Part shown: positions 1 through 10,979 of the stretch, one piece after another
Numbering within the stretch: position 1 is the stretch's first letter
How the letters are laid out: each line of letters begins with the position of its first letter
Assembly (NCBI GenBank): GCA_963756815.1
Contig: CAVWPR010000002.1
Coordinates: forward strand, 62,001-126,000
Length of the DNA: 64,000 nucleotides
Direction: 5' to 3'
From: JAENVU01 sp963756815
Lineage (GTDB): Bacteria > Actinomycetota > Acidimicrobiia > IMCC26256 > JAENVU01
Notes under the pieces: model-generated
Seen by the model: the letters and a program-made list of their open reading frames with translations, nothing else
What the model was told of the DNA's origin: nothing
Database searches by the model: none
Made by a program: the position numbers and the translations under genes

Positions 1-1233
1 CGGACCCCAGAGGCTGCCACGTCGATCGGTGCGCACGCGCCCGTCGGCCGCGAACGCGGCCCGACCCACTGCGTCGCTCCCGAACCGTGCCCGCACCGCG
101 TCCAGCGTCCGCTCCAGCGCGTCGTCACGCGCGTCGTCACGCGCGTCGGCGATCCCGGCATCGAACGGCAGCCGTGCCTGCACCGCGACCGCGTCGTCCA
201 GCTGGAGCGCGGTCACACCGAGCAGCCGGATGCCGTCGTGCAGGTCGACCGCGTCGAGCAGCTCCCGGGCCGCGCCGGAGATCGTCGCCGCGAGATCGGT
301 GGGCTCGCGCAGGGTGCGGGCACGCGTGATGGTGGCGAAGTCGCGGTACCGCAGCTTCAGCTGCACGGTGCGCGCCACCTTGGCGTGCTCGCGCAGGCGC
401 GTCGCGACGCGGTCCGCCATCCGCACCACGTCCTGCTCCAGGCCCCGGCGATCGCTGCGGTCGCTCGCGAAGGTCTCCTCGTGTCCGATCGACTTCGCGA
501 CCCGGTTCGGCTCGACGGGGCGCGCATCGCGGTTCTCGGACAGGGCGTGGAGGTGGCGCCCGGCTGCCTCGCCCAGCGTGTCGACGAGCACCCGCTCCGG
601 GATCTCGGCCAGCTCGCCCACGGTGTGCGCGCCGAGGTCCGCGAGCTTGCGCTGCGTGGCCGGTCCGACGCCCCAGAGCCGACGGACCGGCAACGGGTGG
701 AGGAACGCGAGCTCGGTCCCGGGCTCGATCACCAGCAGCCCGTCGGGCTTGGCCGAGTCGCTCGCGATCTTCGCGAGCATCTTCGTGGTCGCCACACCCA
801 CCGACGCGGTGAGCGCGAGCTCGGCGCGGATCCGACGCCGGAGCTCGGCCCCGATCTCGGGGCCGGACCCGAGCAACCGCGTCGCGCCGCGCACGTCGAG
901 AAAGGCCTCGTCGAGTGACAGCGGCTCCACGAGTGGTGTCGCCGATCGCAGGATCGTCATCACCTCACGGCTGACCTCCGCGTACCGGTCGATGCGCGGA
1001 GCGACGAAGATCGCGTCGGGACACAGACGGCGGGCCCGGGCCGTCGGCATCGCGCTGTGGATGCCGAAGCGACGGGCCTCGTAGCTCGCGGCCGCGACCA
1101 CTCCCCGCCCGCCGAGGCCGCCGACCACCACCGGGCGGCCGCGGAGCTCCGGACGCTCCCGCTGCTCGACCGAGGCGTAGAACGCATCGAGGTCGAGATG
1201 CAGGATCGACGCCTCGCTCCGCGTCTCGCTCAT
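1..1233 (-). CDS. dinB: DNA polymerase IV (Y-family), C-terminal end cut by window edge
   Basis: The reverse strand is open from an ATG at 1233 to the window edge (411 codons, no stop reached). Near the N terminus are the Y-family palm motif LHLDLDAFYASVEQ, then YEARRFGIHSAMP and the second metal motif SLDEAFLDV around residue 100, followed by helix-hairpin-helix residues (VRRLWGVGPATQRKLADLG) and a little-finger region. The family performs error-prone translesion synthesis. The start is fixed by GGAAGG five bases upstream and by the MSETRSEAS reading frame. The upstream 123 bp are a tandem array of three 41-bp minicistrons whose last stop overlaps this start (ATGA), so translation is probably coupled to the Nudix gene upstream. 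Confidence 0.95.
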   Translation of the reverse strand, partial: MSETRSEASILHLDLDAFYASVEQRERPELRGRPVVVGGLGGRGVVAAASYEARRFGIHSAMPTARARRLCPDAIFVAPRIDRYAEVSREVMTILRSATPLVEPLSLDEAFLDVRGATRLLGSGPEIGAELRRRIRAELALTASVGVATTKMLAKIASDSAKPDGLLVIEPGTELAFLHPLPVRRLWGVGPATQRKLADLGAHTVGELAEIPERVLVDTLGEAAGRHLHALSENRDARPVEPNRVAKSIGHEETFASDRSDRRGLEQDVVRMADRVATRLREHAKVARTVQLKLRYRDFATITRARTLREPTDLAATISGAARELLDAVDLHDGIRLLGVTALQLDDAVAVQARLPFDAGIADARDDARDDALERTLDAVRARFGSDAVGRAAFAADGRVRTDRRGSLWGP

Positions 1234-1356
1234 CCTTCCCGCTCGCCGGGCCGCTCGAGCCCCGCTCCGCTCACGCTTCCCGCTCGCCGGGCCGCTCGGG
1301 CCCCGCTCCGCTCATCCGTCCCGCTCGCCGGGCCGCTCGGGCCCCGCTCCGCTCAT
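1234..1356 (-). repeat. Three tandem 41-bp repeats forming overlapping minicistrons before dinB
   Basis: On the reverse strand three near-identical 41-bp units start at 1356, 1315 and 1274, each beginning (A/G)TGAGCGGAGCGGGGC. Each unit read from its own start gives a 14-codon peptide (MSGAGPERPGERDG and two variants). Each stop TGA overlaps the next start as ATGA or GTGA, and the last overlaps the dinB ATG. The first unit is also in frame with the Nudix gene and supplies its last 14 codons. The copies differ at only a few positions. Confidence 0.9.
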
Positions 1357-1860
1357 CGCTTCCGAGGCGGCGACGACCTCGAAGCTCGCGAGGCTCGATC
1401 CGATGATCTCGTAGTGGAACGACCGTTGGTCACCCATCGTCCACCGGTCGCCCAGCCAGGCCGCGAGCGGGTCGCGCACCCAGCGGAAGCAGTCGGCGAG
1501 GTGGCGCTCGACGTCGTCAGGCGTGACGAACGCGGCGTCGACGACGATGCCGTCCGGGTCATCGACGCGCAGCTCGCCGCTGAAGTCGACGGCGCGGTGG
1601 ACCTCGCAGTGCATGCGCCAGCCCATCTCGATCGCGACCGCGGTGACCTGGTACAGCGGCCCCTCCCAGGAGCGCACGACGAGACCGGTCTCCTCCTCCA
1701 CCTCGCGCGCGAGCCCGTGGAGGATCGACGTGTCGGTCGGGTCGATGACCCCGCCCGGCGTGCTCCAGTCGCACGCGCCGTTGCGGCGCCGGTTCTTGAC
1801 GAGGAGCAGCCCACCGTCGCGTTCGATCACGGCGCCGGCGACCGTCATCGTGTTCGGCAT
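1312..1860 (-). CDS. Nudix hydrolase
   Basis: A 182-residue protein with the catalytic Nudix core REVEEETGL around residue 50, preceded by the glycine pair of the box (TPGGVIDP). The usual acidic residue before the helix is replaced, so the box is slightly divergent. The family hydrolyses nucleoside diphosphates linked to another moiety; the substrate cannot be told. ATG at 1860 is chosen because it gives a normal Nudix N terminus (MPNTMTVAGAVIERDGG); the open frame extends upstream only as a shadow. The last 14 residues (MSGAGPERPGERDG) come from the first unit of the 41-bp array and are probably an acquired tail. Its stop overlaps the next minicistron start, linking it to dinB. Confidence 0.88.
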   Translation of the reverse strand: MPNTMTVAGAVIERDGGLLLVKNRRRNGACDWSTPGGVIDPTDTSILHGLAREVEEETGLVVRSWEGPLYQVTAVAIEMGWRMHCEVHRAVDFSGELRVDDPDGIVVDAAFVTPDDVERHLADCFRWVRDPLAAWLGDRWTMGDQRSFHYEIIGSSLASFEVVAASEAMSGAGPERPGERDG

Positions 1861-1986
1861 GCGGCCAGTGTGGCACGCACACCCCGAGGCGCCCGGAGGT
1901 GCCGGATCGGCGCGCGCCGCCGGCCCGAGACTCCGGCTCCGGCGCCCGGGCGAAGCGCCTCGGCCGCCCCTCGTTACGATCCGCGG

Positions 1987-2241
1987 GTGCCCGACGCCTT
2001 CGACACCGGCCCCGGACCGCGCCGCGCCGCCTTCCTCCTGGCCTACGCCGGCGTGATCCTCGGCGGCCTCCTCGGCGCCGCCATCGGCTACGGCGTCAGC
2101 GACATCGGCTGCCACGGCGACTGCGGTGCCTCGACCGCGATCGGAGCCGTCGTGGGCGCGGTCATCGGCGCGCTCGGCACCGGTGTGGTCGCGGTGCTCG
2201 CACTCCGCGCGATGGCCGAGTGGCGCCGGCCGCCGCGCTGA
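1987..2241 (+). CDS. Small two-helix membrane protein, function unknown
   Basis: An 84-residue ORF starting at GTG 1987. Two glycine/alanine-rich hydrophobic segments (about residues 15-38 and 50-75) flank a short loop with two cysteines (DIGCHGDCG), and the C terminus is basic (EWRRPPR). The pattern suggests two membrane-spanning helices with a possible extracytoplasmic disulfide. It ends one base before the stop of the convergent polymerase gene. I do not recognise a family. The hydrophobic periodicity and high third-position GC support it as a real gene, but the start is uncertain. Confidence 0.6.
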   Translation: MPDAFDTGPGPRRAAFLLAYAGVILGGLLGAAIGYGVSDIGCHGDCGASTAIGAVVGAVIGALGTGVVAVLALRAMAEWRRPPR

Positions 2242-2242
2242 T

Positions 2243-3970
2243 CTACCGGCGGGGCGGGCACCGCGAGTCCGACAGCGCCCGGAAGCGGGCGCACAGCGTC
2301 CGTACCCGCGCGGTGTCGCCCTGCGCGTCGGCGAGGCGGACGAGGCCGTCGAGCGCGCCGGTCGACTGCGGGTTCCAGTGCAGCGCCTGCTCGAACGCAC
2401 GCGTCGCCGTTCGCCGGTGGCCGCGTGCCAGCTCGAGTCGCGCGATGAGCAGCCACGCCCCCGGCGACGACGGGTCGCGGCGCTGCGCGACCCGTGCGGC
2501 GAGCACCGCACGGGCGAGCGCGGCCGGCTGGGTCCGAGCTCGCGCCTCGTCGGTTGTCGCCTCGAACTCGGCCGGATCGGGCCAGAGCGGCAGGAGGGCC
2601 ACCGCTCGGTGCGCCACGGTCGCGCTCCGTTCGGACACGGCCCGGTCGTACTCCAGGTCGCCCCGTACGAGGAGCGCGCCGATCACGAGCCCGACGATCG
2701 CGCCGGTCCACGCGAGCGCGCGCCCGACACGAGGGACCCGGCGCGCGCGGTCCGGGTCCGGCGCAGCCGCGCCGAGCGCGAGCGCCAGCACCGGCGTCAG
2801 GCCGACGAACTGCGGTTGGAGGAGGAGGCTCACGGCGGCGAACACGACGAAGGCGGCGAGCTCACCACGCGCGCCGAGACCCGCGAGGAGCAACCAGGCG
2901 GCGAGCGCGACGACGCCGAGGATCCCGGTCGTCACCACGTACTCGACGAACAGGTTGTGACCGTCCCGGTTCAGTGTCTCGGCGCCGAACGCCTCGGCGG
3001 CCGCGACCGTGTTGTGCACCGAGGTCGCACGCCGGTAGAGCCCGGGGCCGATGCCCAGCACGGGCCGGTCGGCGACGGCCGGGATCGCGAGCGCCCACCG
3101 GTCGATGCGGCCCGACAGCCCCGAGCTGTCGCTCTGGGCCAAGCGGTCGGACGCACCGCCGGCGGAGGCGAACAGCGCGGACGCGACCAGGACGCCCACG
3201 ACGGCGGCCGCCGCCACCATGACCGCGACGCGCCACCGCGACCGGACCAGCTCCCACAGCCCGACGAGTCCGAGCAGCAGCAGTCCCGTGCGGCCCCCGC
3301 TCAGCTGGACACCACTGGCGAAGAGCGCGGCCGCCGCCAGGTAGCCCACGCGCCGAGCGCGGTCGGTTCGGTCCGCCAGGCGACTCCGGCGGACGGCGAC
3401 CGCGAAGGCGCCCACCAGCAGCGCGCTCACGTGCACCGGATTGCCGAGCAGGCCCGGAGCGCGGCCGTCGACGCGCCCGAACAGGGCACCCGAGAACTCC
3501 GACGACATCTGGAACCACGTCATCACCGCGTTGAGGACGGCGGCGGCCAGGACCGCCGAGCCGAGCATCGCCGCGCCGGCCGGCGACAGGCGCCGACCCA
3601 GTGCCCAGGCGGCGACGAGCGCGGCGACGAGCACCAGGCCCGTGCCGTCGTTGTAGAGGCCGACGACGGCGAGCATCGGGCTCGGCGACGTCGCGGTCGC
3701 GATCGCGGCCAGCACGAGGAAGGCGCTCGCCGCGATCGCGGACCGGGAGCCGTGCCACGCCTGCTGCGCGAGCACGACCAGCCCGGGGACGATGCCGACG
3801 AGCAGCAGCGCGGTCTTCGGGGTCCAGTAGTACGCCGAGACGTTCGGGAGGGCGATCACGAGCAGACCGAACGCGTACGCGATCGTCGCCCACTCGGCCG
3901 GCCGCAGCGCGGTCCGGGTCGCGGCGGCCCTCGACGCCGGTGACTCGGTCGTGGTGACCGTCGCGGTCAT
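2243..3970 (-). CDS. O-antigen ligase/polymerase family membrane protein with C-terminal TPR region
   Basis: A 575-residue protein from ATG 3970 (MTATVTTTES). The first about 450 residues are a run of hydrophobic helices typical of Wzy/WaaL proteins. A periplasmic loop carries the Wzy_C signature RDGHNLFVEYVVTTGILG. After the last helix, about 110 residues contain TPR-like helices (SPGAWLLIARLELARGHRRTATRAFEQAL). The family polymerises or transfers undecaprenyl-linked glycans on the outer face of the membrane. It is far from the main polysaccharide locus (17-41 kb), which has its own Wzy, so it may serve a different glycan or glycosylate proteins. Confidence 0.85.
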   Translation of the reverse strand: MTATVTTTESPASRAAATRTALRPAEWATIAYAFGLLVIALPNVSAYYWTPKTALLLVGIVPGLVVLAQQAWHGSRSAIAASAFLVLAAIATATSPSPMLAVVGLYNDGTGLVLVAALVAAWALGRRLSPAGAAMLGSAVLAAAVLNAVMTWFQMSSEFSGALFGRVDGRAPGLLGNPVHVSALLVGAFAVAVRRSRLADRTDRARRVGYLAAAALFASGVQLSGGRTGLLLLGLVGLWELVRSRWRVAVMVAAAAVVGVLVASALFASAGGASDRLAQSDSSGLSGRIDRWALAIPAVADRPVLGIGPGLYRRATSVHNTVAAAEAFGAETLNRDGHNLFVEYVVTTGILGVVALAAWLLLAGLGARGELAAFVVFAAVSLLLQPQFVGLTPVLALALGAAAPDPDRARRVPRVGRALAWTGAIVGLVIGALLVRGDLEYDRAVSERSATVAHRAVALLPLWPDPAEFEATTDEARARTQPAALARAVLAARVAQRRDPSSPGAWLLIARLELARGHRRTATRAFEQALHWNPQSTGALDGLVRLADAQGDTARVRTLCARFRALSDSRCPPRR

Positions 3971-4095
3971 CCGGGTCGCGTCACGCGGCGGACATCGTCG
4001 TCGGCGCGGCCGAACCTCGTGACGCGCGTGCAGGGACGCGTCCGCTTCCGACCATCGGGCCACGGTACCCGGCGTCGCGCGGCGCGCCGCGGTCC

Positions 4096-4971
4096 TCAGC
4101 GCGCGATCGGTCGCATCAGACCTTCCTGCATCACCGTCACCACCAGCTGCCCGTCACGGGTGAAGATCGATCCCTCGGCGATGCCGCGCGCGTGTGACGC
4201 CGACTGGCTGCGCTGGTGGTACAGCAACCACTCGTCGGCGCGGAACGGGCGGTGGAACCACATGGCGTGGTCGAGGCTCGCGACCTGGAACTCGCCATCG
4301 GCGAAGTTCACGCCGTGCGGGAGCATCGCGGTGTCGAGGATCGTGAGGTCCGACGCGTAGGCGACGACGCACACGTGCAGCAGGGGGTCGTCGGGCAGGA
4401 CGCCGTTCGCCTTGATCCACACGTCCTGTGCCGGAGGACGCGGGCGGTGGTCCAACCACGACGGGACCTCGGTGGGTCGCGAGTCGATCGGTCGCTCGCG
4501 CTGGGACCATTCGGCGAACTCGGGCCCGAACTTGTCGCGGTACGGCGCGAACTGCTCCTGCATCGTGGGGAGCGACTCCGGATCGGCCACTTCCGGCATC
4601 GCGTCCTGGTGCTCGGGCCCGGTCTCGTCGATCTGGTACGAGGCCTGCAGATTGAAGATGGCGCGCCCGTGCTGGATCGCGACCACACGACGGGTGGTGA
4701 AGCTCCGACCGTCGCGGATGCGGTCGACCTCGTAGACGATCGGCACCGACGGATCGCCCGGTCGGAGGAAGTACGCGTGGCACGAGTGGATCACCCGCGC
4801 CGGGTCGACCGTGCGGCCCGACGCGACGAGCGCCTGCCCGGCCACCTGCCCGCCGAACACCCGCTGGCGCCACTCCTCCGGGCTGCGGCCCCGGAACAGG
4901 TTGACCTCGAGCGATTCCAGGTCGAGGAGCTCGATCAGGTCGTCGAGCGCACGCTGTTCGCCTCCGGTCAC
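4096..4971 (-). CDS. tesB: Acyl-CoA thioesterase II
   Basis: A 291-residue protein starting at GTG 4971 (MTGGEQRALDDLIELLDLE), the usual TesB length. The double-hotdog features are clear: an N-terminal domain with VFGGQVAGQALVAS and SCHAYFLRPGDP, and a C-terminal domain with the conserved ASLDHAMWFHRPF. The enzyme cleaves acyl-CoA to free acid and CoA in the cytoplasm and often accompanies beta-oxidation genes. The ORF extends upstream to 5361 only as a shadow of the HNH relic; the GTG is favoured because homology begins there. It lies just downstream of the decayed DUF222/HNH gene on the same strand. Confidence 0.92.
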   Translation of the reverse strand: MTGGEQRALDDLIELLDLESLEVNLFRGRSPEEWRQRVFGGQVAGQALVASGRTVDPARVIHSCHAYFLRPGDPSVPIVYEVDRIRDGRSFTTRRVVAIQHGRAIFNLQASYQIDETGPEHQDAMPEVADPESLPTMQEQFAPYRDKFGPEFAEWSQRERPIDSRPTEVPSWLDHRPRPPAQDVWIKANGVLPDDPLLHVCVVAYASDLTILDTAMLPHGVNFADGEFQVASLDHAMWFHRPFRADEWLLYHQRSQSASHARGIAEGSIFTRDGQLVVTVMQEGLMRPIAR

Positions 4972-5032
4972 GACTGCGCAGGGTACGGCACGGTCCGGCC
5001 GAGCGACGGGTCTCGCTCCGCACGCGTGCGCG

Positions 5033-6260
5033 TCAGACGGCCCAGTGCATGCCGGTCCAGGCGTCGGGGTGGACTTCGGTGCCGTCGGCTCGGTACACGC
5101 GGAAGTGTTGATGGTCGAACGTGAAGTGCCAGTCGCGGTGTTGGTGCAGGAACACGTGGTGTCGTCGACACAGGTGGACACCGTTGGCGAGTGAGGTCGT
5201 GCCGCCGTGTTCCCAGTGGACGAAGTGGTGGGCATCGCACCAGGGGGCGGGGGTCTCACATCCCGGCCACTGACAGTGCGGACTCCGCGCGGTGAGGGCG
5301 CGGCGGGTGGCCCGGTTCCAGACGCTGGTGGCGCGGCCCTGGTCGAGGATCTGCACCCCACCGGTCGGTCGTGACGGGCACGATGACCGCGTCGCAGAGG
5401 ATCCGTTCCCGCTCGCGGGGGTCGATGACCCCGGAGAACACGCCCATCATCATCGGATCCGACTCAACGGGAGTGCGTTCCTGGGTGAGATAGCGACACG
5501 ACCGGCCGGGCACCGTCGGCGTCGGTCCCACGCGCGGAGCGCGATCTCACAGATCCGGATCAGGCCCTCGGCCTGCCGTTCGCGCGAGGGTCGACCCGTC
5601 GTCCGCAGCCGGTGGCCGGGTGAACGTCTCGAGCGCGTCGCGCACCGTCTGGAGGCCGGTGATCGTCGAGGTCGCCCTTGAGGACGCCCCGGTCCACCGA
5701 CCTCGGCGACCGTCACCCCATCCGGCTGATCCGGCTTGGAACCATCGGCCCGGGCGCAGTTCCGGAAATGGGTGGTGAGCATCTTCAGCGACTTGTGGTC
5801 ACCGCGCCGCGCACGGTCCAGGAACTCCGACTCCATCGCGACGAGCTCCTCGTCACAGTGCGGGACGCGTGCGGCGGCGATCAACTCGACCGCGGTCGTG
5901 GTGATCCGACCCTCACGCCACGCCGCACCGGTCTCGGGCAACAACTCGCACCAGCTCCGCCCGCCGCAGGATTCGGCGCAGCTCGCCACGCGACGTGCCG
6001 GTCTTCCACGACAACCAGCCGATCGTGTCCGCGTAGCCGTCCTCGACCCCCACCTGGTTGCGGACCGCCGCGAGCACCCAGGCGGCGAAGCCCGCGTCGG
6101 CGCGATCGCGCTGGCGGGACCAGCGCAGCAGATCCGTCTTCAGCTCGGCGGTCGGCAGGTTCACCGGGTCCAGGCCGAGGACCCCGTCCACGGCCGTGCG
6201 GAGGTCACCGACGGGGTCACACCACCCGTCAGGAGTACCGCGATCCGACCCGAATGACAT
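5033..6260 (-). pseudogene. DUF222/HNH endonuclease (13E12 family), broken by several frameshifts
   Basis: Four reverse-strand segments in different frames together make one DUF222-HNH protein. The N-terminal part starts at ATG 6260 (AELKTDLLRWSRQRDRADAGFAAW). The DUF222 core follows at about 5945-5650 (CELLPETGAAWREGRI; HFRNCARADGS), then MGVFSGVIDPRERERILCDA near 5450. The C-terminal HNH domain ends at 5033 (HCQWPGCETPAPWCDAHHFVHWEHGG). At least three frame changes are needed. The family includes the mobile-like REP13E12 proteins of mycobacteria. The first frame change, near 5945, could be a single-base indel, but the number of breaks suggests real decay. A second broken copy lies at 13.6-14.7 kb. 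Confidence 0.85.
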
Positions 6261-6469
6261 GCTTGTAGTTTACCGGACACCAACCCGCGAGTCAACCGAA
6301 AACCCAGGAAATCCGGGCACAATCCGCGCCGAGGACGGACCCACCGCAATGCGCCCCGGGCCGCCAACCGCGACCGGCGCAGCATCCCGCCTCCGTGTCC
6401 GCGGAACGCGCCCACGCCAACCGCGCCGAGAGCCGCAACCGCGCGCCGACGGCAGGAGCCGCCCGAGCA
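6261..6469. other. Non-coding, less GC-rich gap upstream of the HNH relic
   Basis: About 210 bp with no supported gene. It contains a locally A/T-richer stretch (6258-6345) with GAGTCAACCGAAAACC and GGAAATCCGGG. A related string occurs upstream of the second HNH relic (14.83-14.88 kb), so this may be the common upstream end of the element. Confidence 0.5.
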
Positions 6470-7501
<1,032 letters not shown>

Positions 7502-7593
7502 ACGAGGACGTCTCCCTCTCGTGCGCCGTGGGGGTCGACGACGCAGACCTCATCCTGACAGGGACGAACCCGTCACCACTAGGGTCCGCCGCC

Positions 7594-9090
<1,497 letters not shown>

Positions 9091-9091
9091 C

Positions 9092-9853
9092 TCAGCGGCG
9101 CTTGCCCGACCGGGTGCCGCGCGTGGCCAACGCCCGCAGCGCCCGCTCCAGCTCCTGGGCCAGGATCAGCCGTGACGCGTCGAGCGCGATCGGCCGCAGC
9201 ACGTCGAGCGCGGCGGCCACCTCGTCGGGCCGTCCCTTGCCGGCGAACGACCGGCCGGTCTCCGCCTCGAACAGCTCGACGAGGTCGTCGGCCGCCTTGG
9301 TGAGCCGCCGGCGCAGGAGCTCGGCGGCGCGGACGGCGATGTCGATGCTCACGCCGGCGTCGAGCATGCGCACCGTGAGGTCGAGCAGGCCGCGACTCGG
9401 CGCGACGAACGAGCCGTCGTCCTCGCGCACGAGCAGTCCCACATCGACGAGCTCCCCGACGAGACGGCGCGGGTGCGAGCCGAGCAACGCGTGCACGTCG
9501 GCGAGCGACATCACCTCGCGGTGGTCGTTGCTCCAACTCGTGCGCAGCACCTCGTCGATGCCGAGCCAGTCCGACACGGACCGGTGGCCACCGGACCCGA
9601 TCAGGTCCTTGATCGCCTCGAGCTTGAGCCCGCGCTCCTGGAGCTCGGCGATCAGCCCGAGGCGCTCGACGTGGTCGGCCGTGTACCGCGCCTCGCGGCC
9701 GTCGCGCCGGGGCTTCGGCAGGACGCCTTCCGACTGGTAGTAGCGGATGGTGCGGCCGCTCACACCGCTGCGCGTCGCGAGCTCGTCGAGGCTCAGCTCC
9801 TCGACCGGCTCCACGGCGGGCGCGTCGTCGGACGGTTCGGGCGCACCGGGCAT
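9092..9853 (-). CDS. MerR-family transcriptional regulator
   Basis: A 253-residue protein from ATG 9853 (MPGAPEPSDD). An N-terminal winged helix-turn-helix spans about residues 25-90: LSLDELATRSGVSGRTIRYYQ, the MerR signature, then GREARYTADHVERLGLI. The C-terminal about 150 residues are helical and of unknown ligand. An alternative GTG at 9880 lies inside the palindromic operator and is less likely. The gene diverges from an AurF-like diiron oxygenase across a symmetric palindrome (9874-9919), so it probably controls itself and the oxygenase. No metal-binding cysteine cluster is visible, which argues against a metal sensor. Confidence 0.88.
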   Translation of the reverse strand: MPGAPEPSDDAPAVEPVEELSLDELATRSGVSGRTIRYYQSEGVLPKPRRDGREARYTADHVERLGLIAELQERGLKLEAIKDLIGSGGHRSVSDWLGIDEVLRTSWSNDHREVMSLADVHALLGSHPRRLVGELVDVGLLVREDDGSFVAPSRGLLDLTVRMLDAGVSIDIAVRAAELLRRRLTKAADDLVELFEAETGRSFAGKGRPDEVAAALDVLRPIALDASRLILAQELERALRALATRGTRSGKRR

Positions 9854-9873
9854 GCCCGGCAGTCTGCCACACT

Positions 9874-9919
9874 GTGACACCGTTCACTGTCAGAATACCT
9901 TGACAGTTGATGCTGTCAC
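9874..9919. promoter_or_regulatory. Nested symmetric operator between merR and the diiron oxygenase gene
   Basis: A 46-bp perfectly symmetric arrangement: GTGACA (9874-9879), 6-bp gap, ACTGTCA (9886-9892), 8-bp spacer, TGACAGT (9901-9907), 6-bp gap, TGTCAC (9914-9919). Both arm pairs are exact inverted repeats. It fills the divergent intergenic region, so it is the likely binding site for the adjacent MerR protein. Confidence 0.8.
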
Positions 9920-9935
9920 GGTCACGGTGGAACCC

Positions 9936-10856
9936 ATGCCGACCGCCACGCTCGCCCCGACCGCCCACCCGGACGCACCACCGACCCGGACCGCCGCCAG
10001 GGCCACGCAGCTCATCGCCGCGTCGGCCCGGGCCAGCTTCGACCCGTTCACCGACGTCGACTGGTCGCAGGCCCCCACCGACGACGCGTTCCACCTCCCC
10101 GTCGACAAGCTCCCGCTGTACGGCACCGCGCAGTGGGACGCGATGTCTCCGACCGAGCGCCACGCGTACAGCCGCCACGAGTGCGCGGCGCTGTGCGGCG
10201 CGGGCATCTGGTTCGAGAACAAGCTCATGCAGATCGTGCTCCGGCACCTCGCCGACCTCCCCGTCACCGATCCCTCGCACCGGTACCTGCTCGTGGAGGT
10301 GGCCGACGAGTGCCGTCACTCGACGATGTTCGGCGAGTACATCCGGCGCGCCGGCACGCCGGCGTACGCGCCGCGGTCCGACGTCGACGAGATCGGCGAC
10401 GTCGACGCGCTCCCCGGCGGTCGTGCGATGGGCTACCTCCTGATCCTCGCGATCGAGGAGCTGCTCGACGTGTGCAACCGCGCCACCATGCGTGACGAGA
10501 CCGTGCACCCGCTCTCCCGGCAGATCGCGCGGATCCACGTGCTCGAGGAGGCGCGCCACGTGAGCTTCGCCAAGGCGTACCTGGCCGAGGCGTGGCCCGA
10601 GCTGTCGGAGCCGGACCGCACCGACGCTGCCGCGCTCGCCCCGGTCGCGGTGGACGTCGTCGCCCGCCTGATGGTCAACGACGACGTCGCCGCGACGCTC
10701 GGCATCGCCGACGGCGCGGCGGCGGCGCGGAACAACCCGCACCACCGGGCCCGCATCGTGGGCGACCTCGCCAAGCTCGTCGAGTTCCTCAGCGAGCTCG
10801 GTGTCATCGACGCGGGGAACCGCCACGAGTGGACGAGCCGCGGCCTCGCCGCCTGA
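9936..10856 (+). CDS. AurF-like diiron oxygenase (p-aminobenzoate N-oxygenase family)
   Basis: A 306-residue protein from ATG 9936. It carries the paired carboxylate/histidine helices of a ferritin-like diiron enzyme: ENKLMQIVLRHLAD, VADECRHSTMFGEYIR around residue 125, and LEEARHVSFAKAYLAEAW around residue 205. This pattern matches the AurF/CmlI-type family, which oxidises amines or hydroxylates substrates using an oxo-bridged diiron centre. The substrate is unknown and no biosynthetic cluster surrounds it. Its promoter overlaps the palindrome shared with the divergent MerR regulator, suggesting induction by a small-molecule effector. Confidence 0.82.
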   Translation: MPTATLAPTAHPDAPPTRTAARATQLIAASARASFDPFTDVDWSQAPTDDAFHLPVDKLPLYGTAQWDAMSPTERHAYSRHECAALCGAGIWFENKLMQIVLRHLADLPVTDPSHRYLLVEVADECRHSTMFGEYIRRAGTPAYAPRSDVDEIGDVDALPGGRAMGYLLILAIEELLDVCNRATMRDETVHPLSRQIARIHVLEEARHVSFAKAYLAEAWPELSEPDRTDAAALAPVAVDVVARLMVNDDVAATLGIADGAAAARNNPHHRARIVGDLAKLVEFLSELGVIDAGNRHEWTSRGLAA

Positions 10857-10979
10857 TCGCTGATCCGCCGGAGTGCGCTCGACGCGACGTCGAGCCGTAG
10901 CGAGGAACGAGCGGAGGCGAGCAGCTTCGGAGCGTCCCGAGCCGATCGCGGGCAACGCATCCGAGCGGCGAAGCCGAGA

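Noticed and set aside
10857..10979. GAGCG/GGCGAGC-rich intergenic segment as a possible start-region array
   Set aside because: It has short related words but no clean tandem unit and no chained start/stop overlaps.
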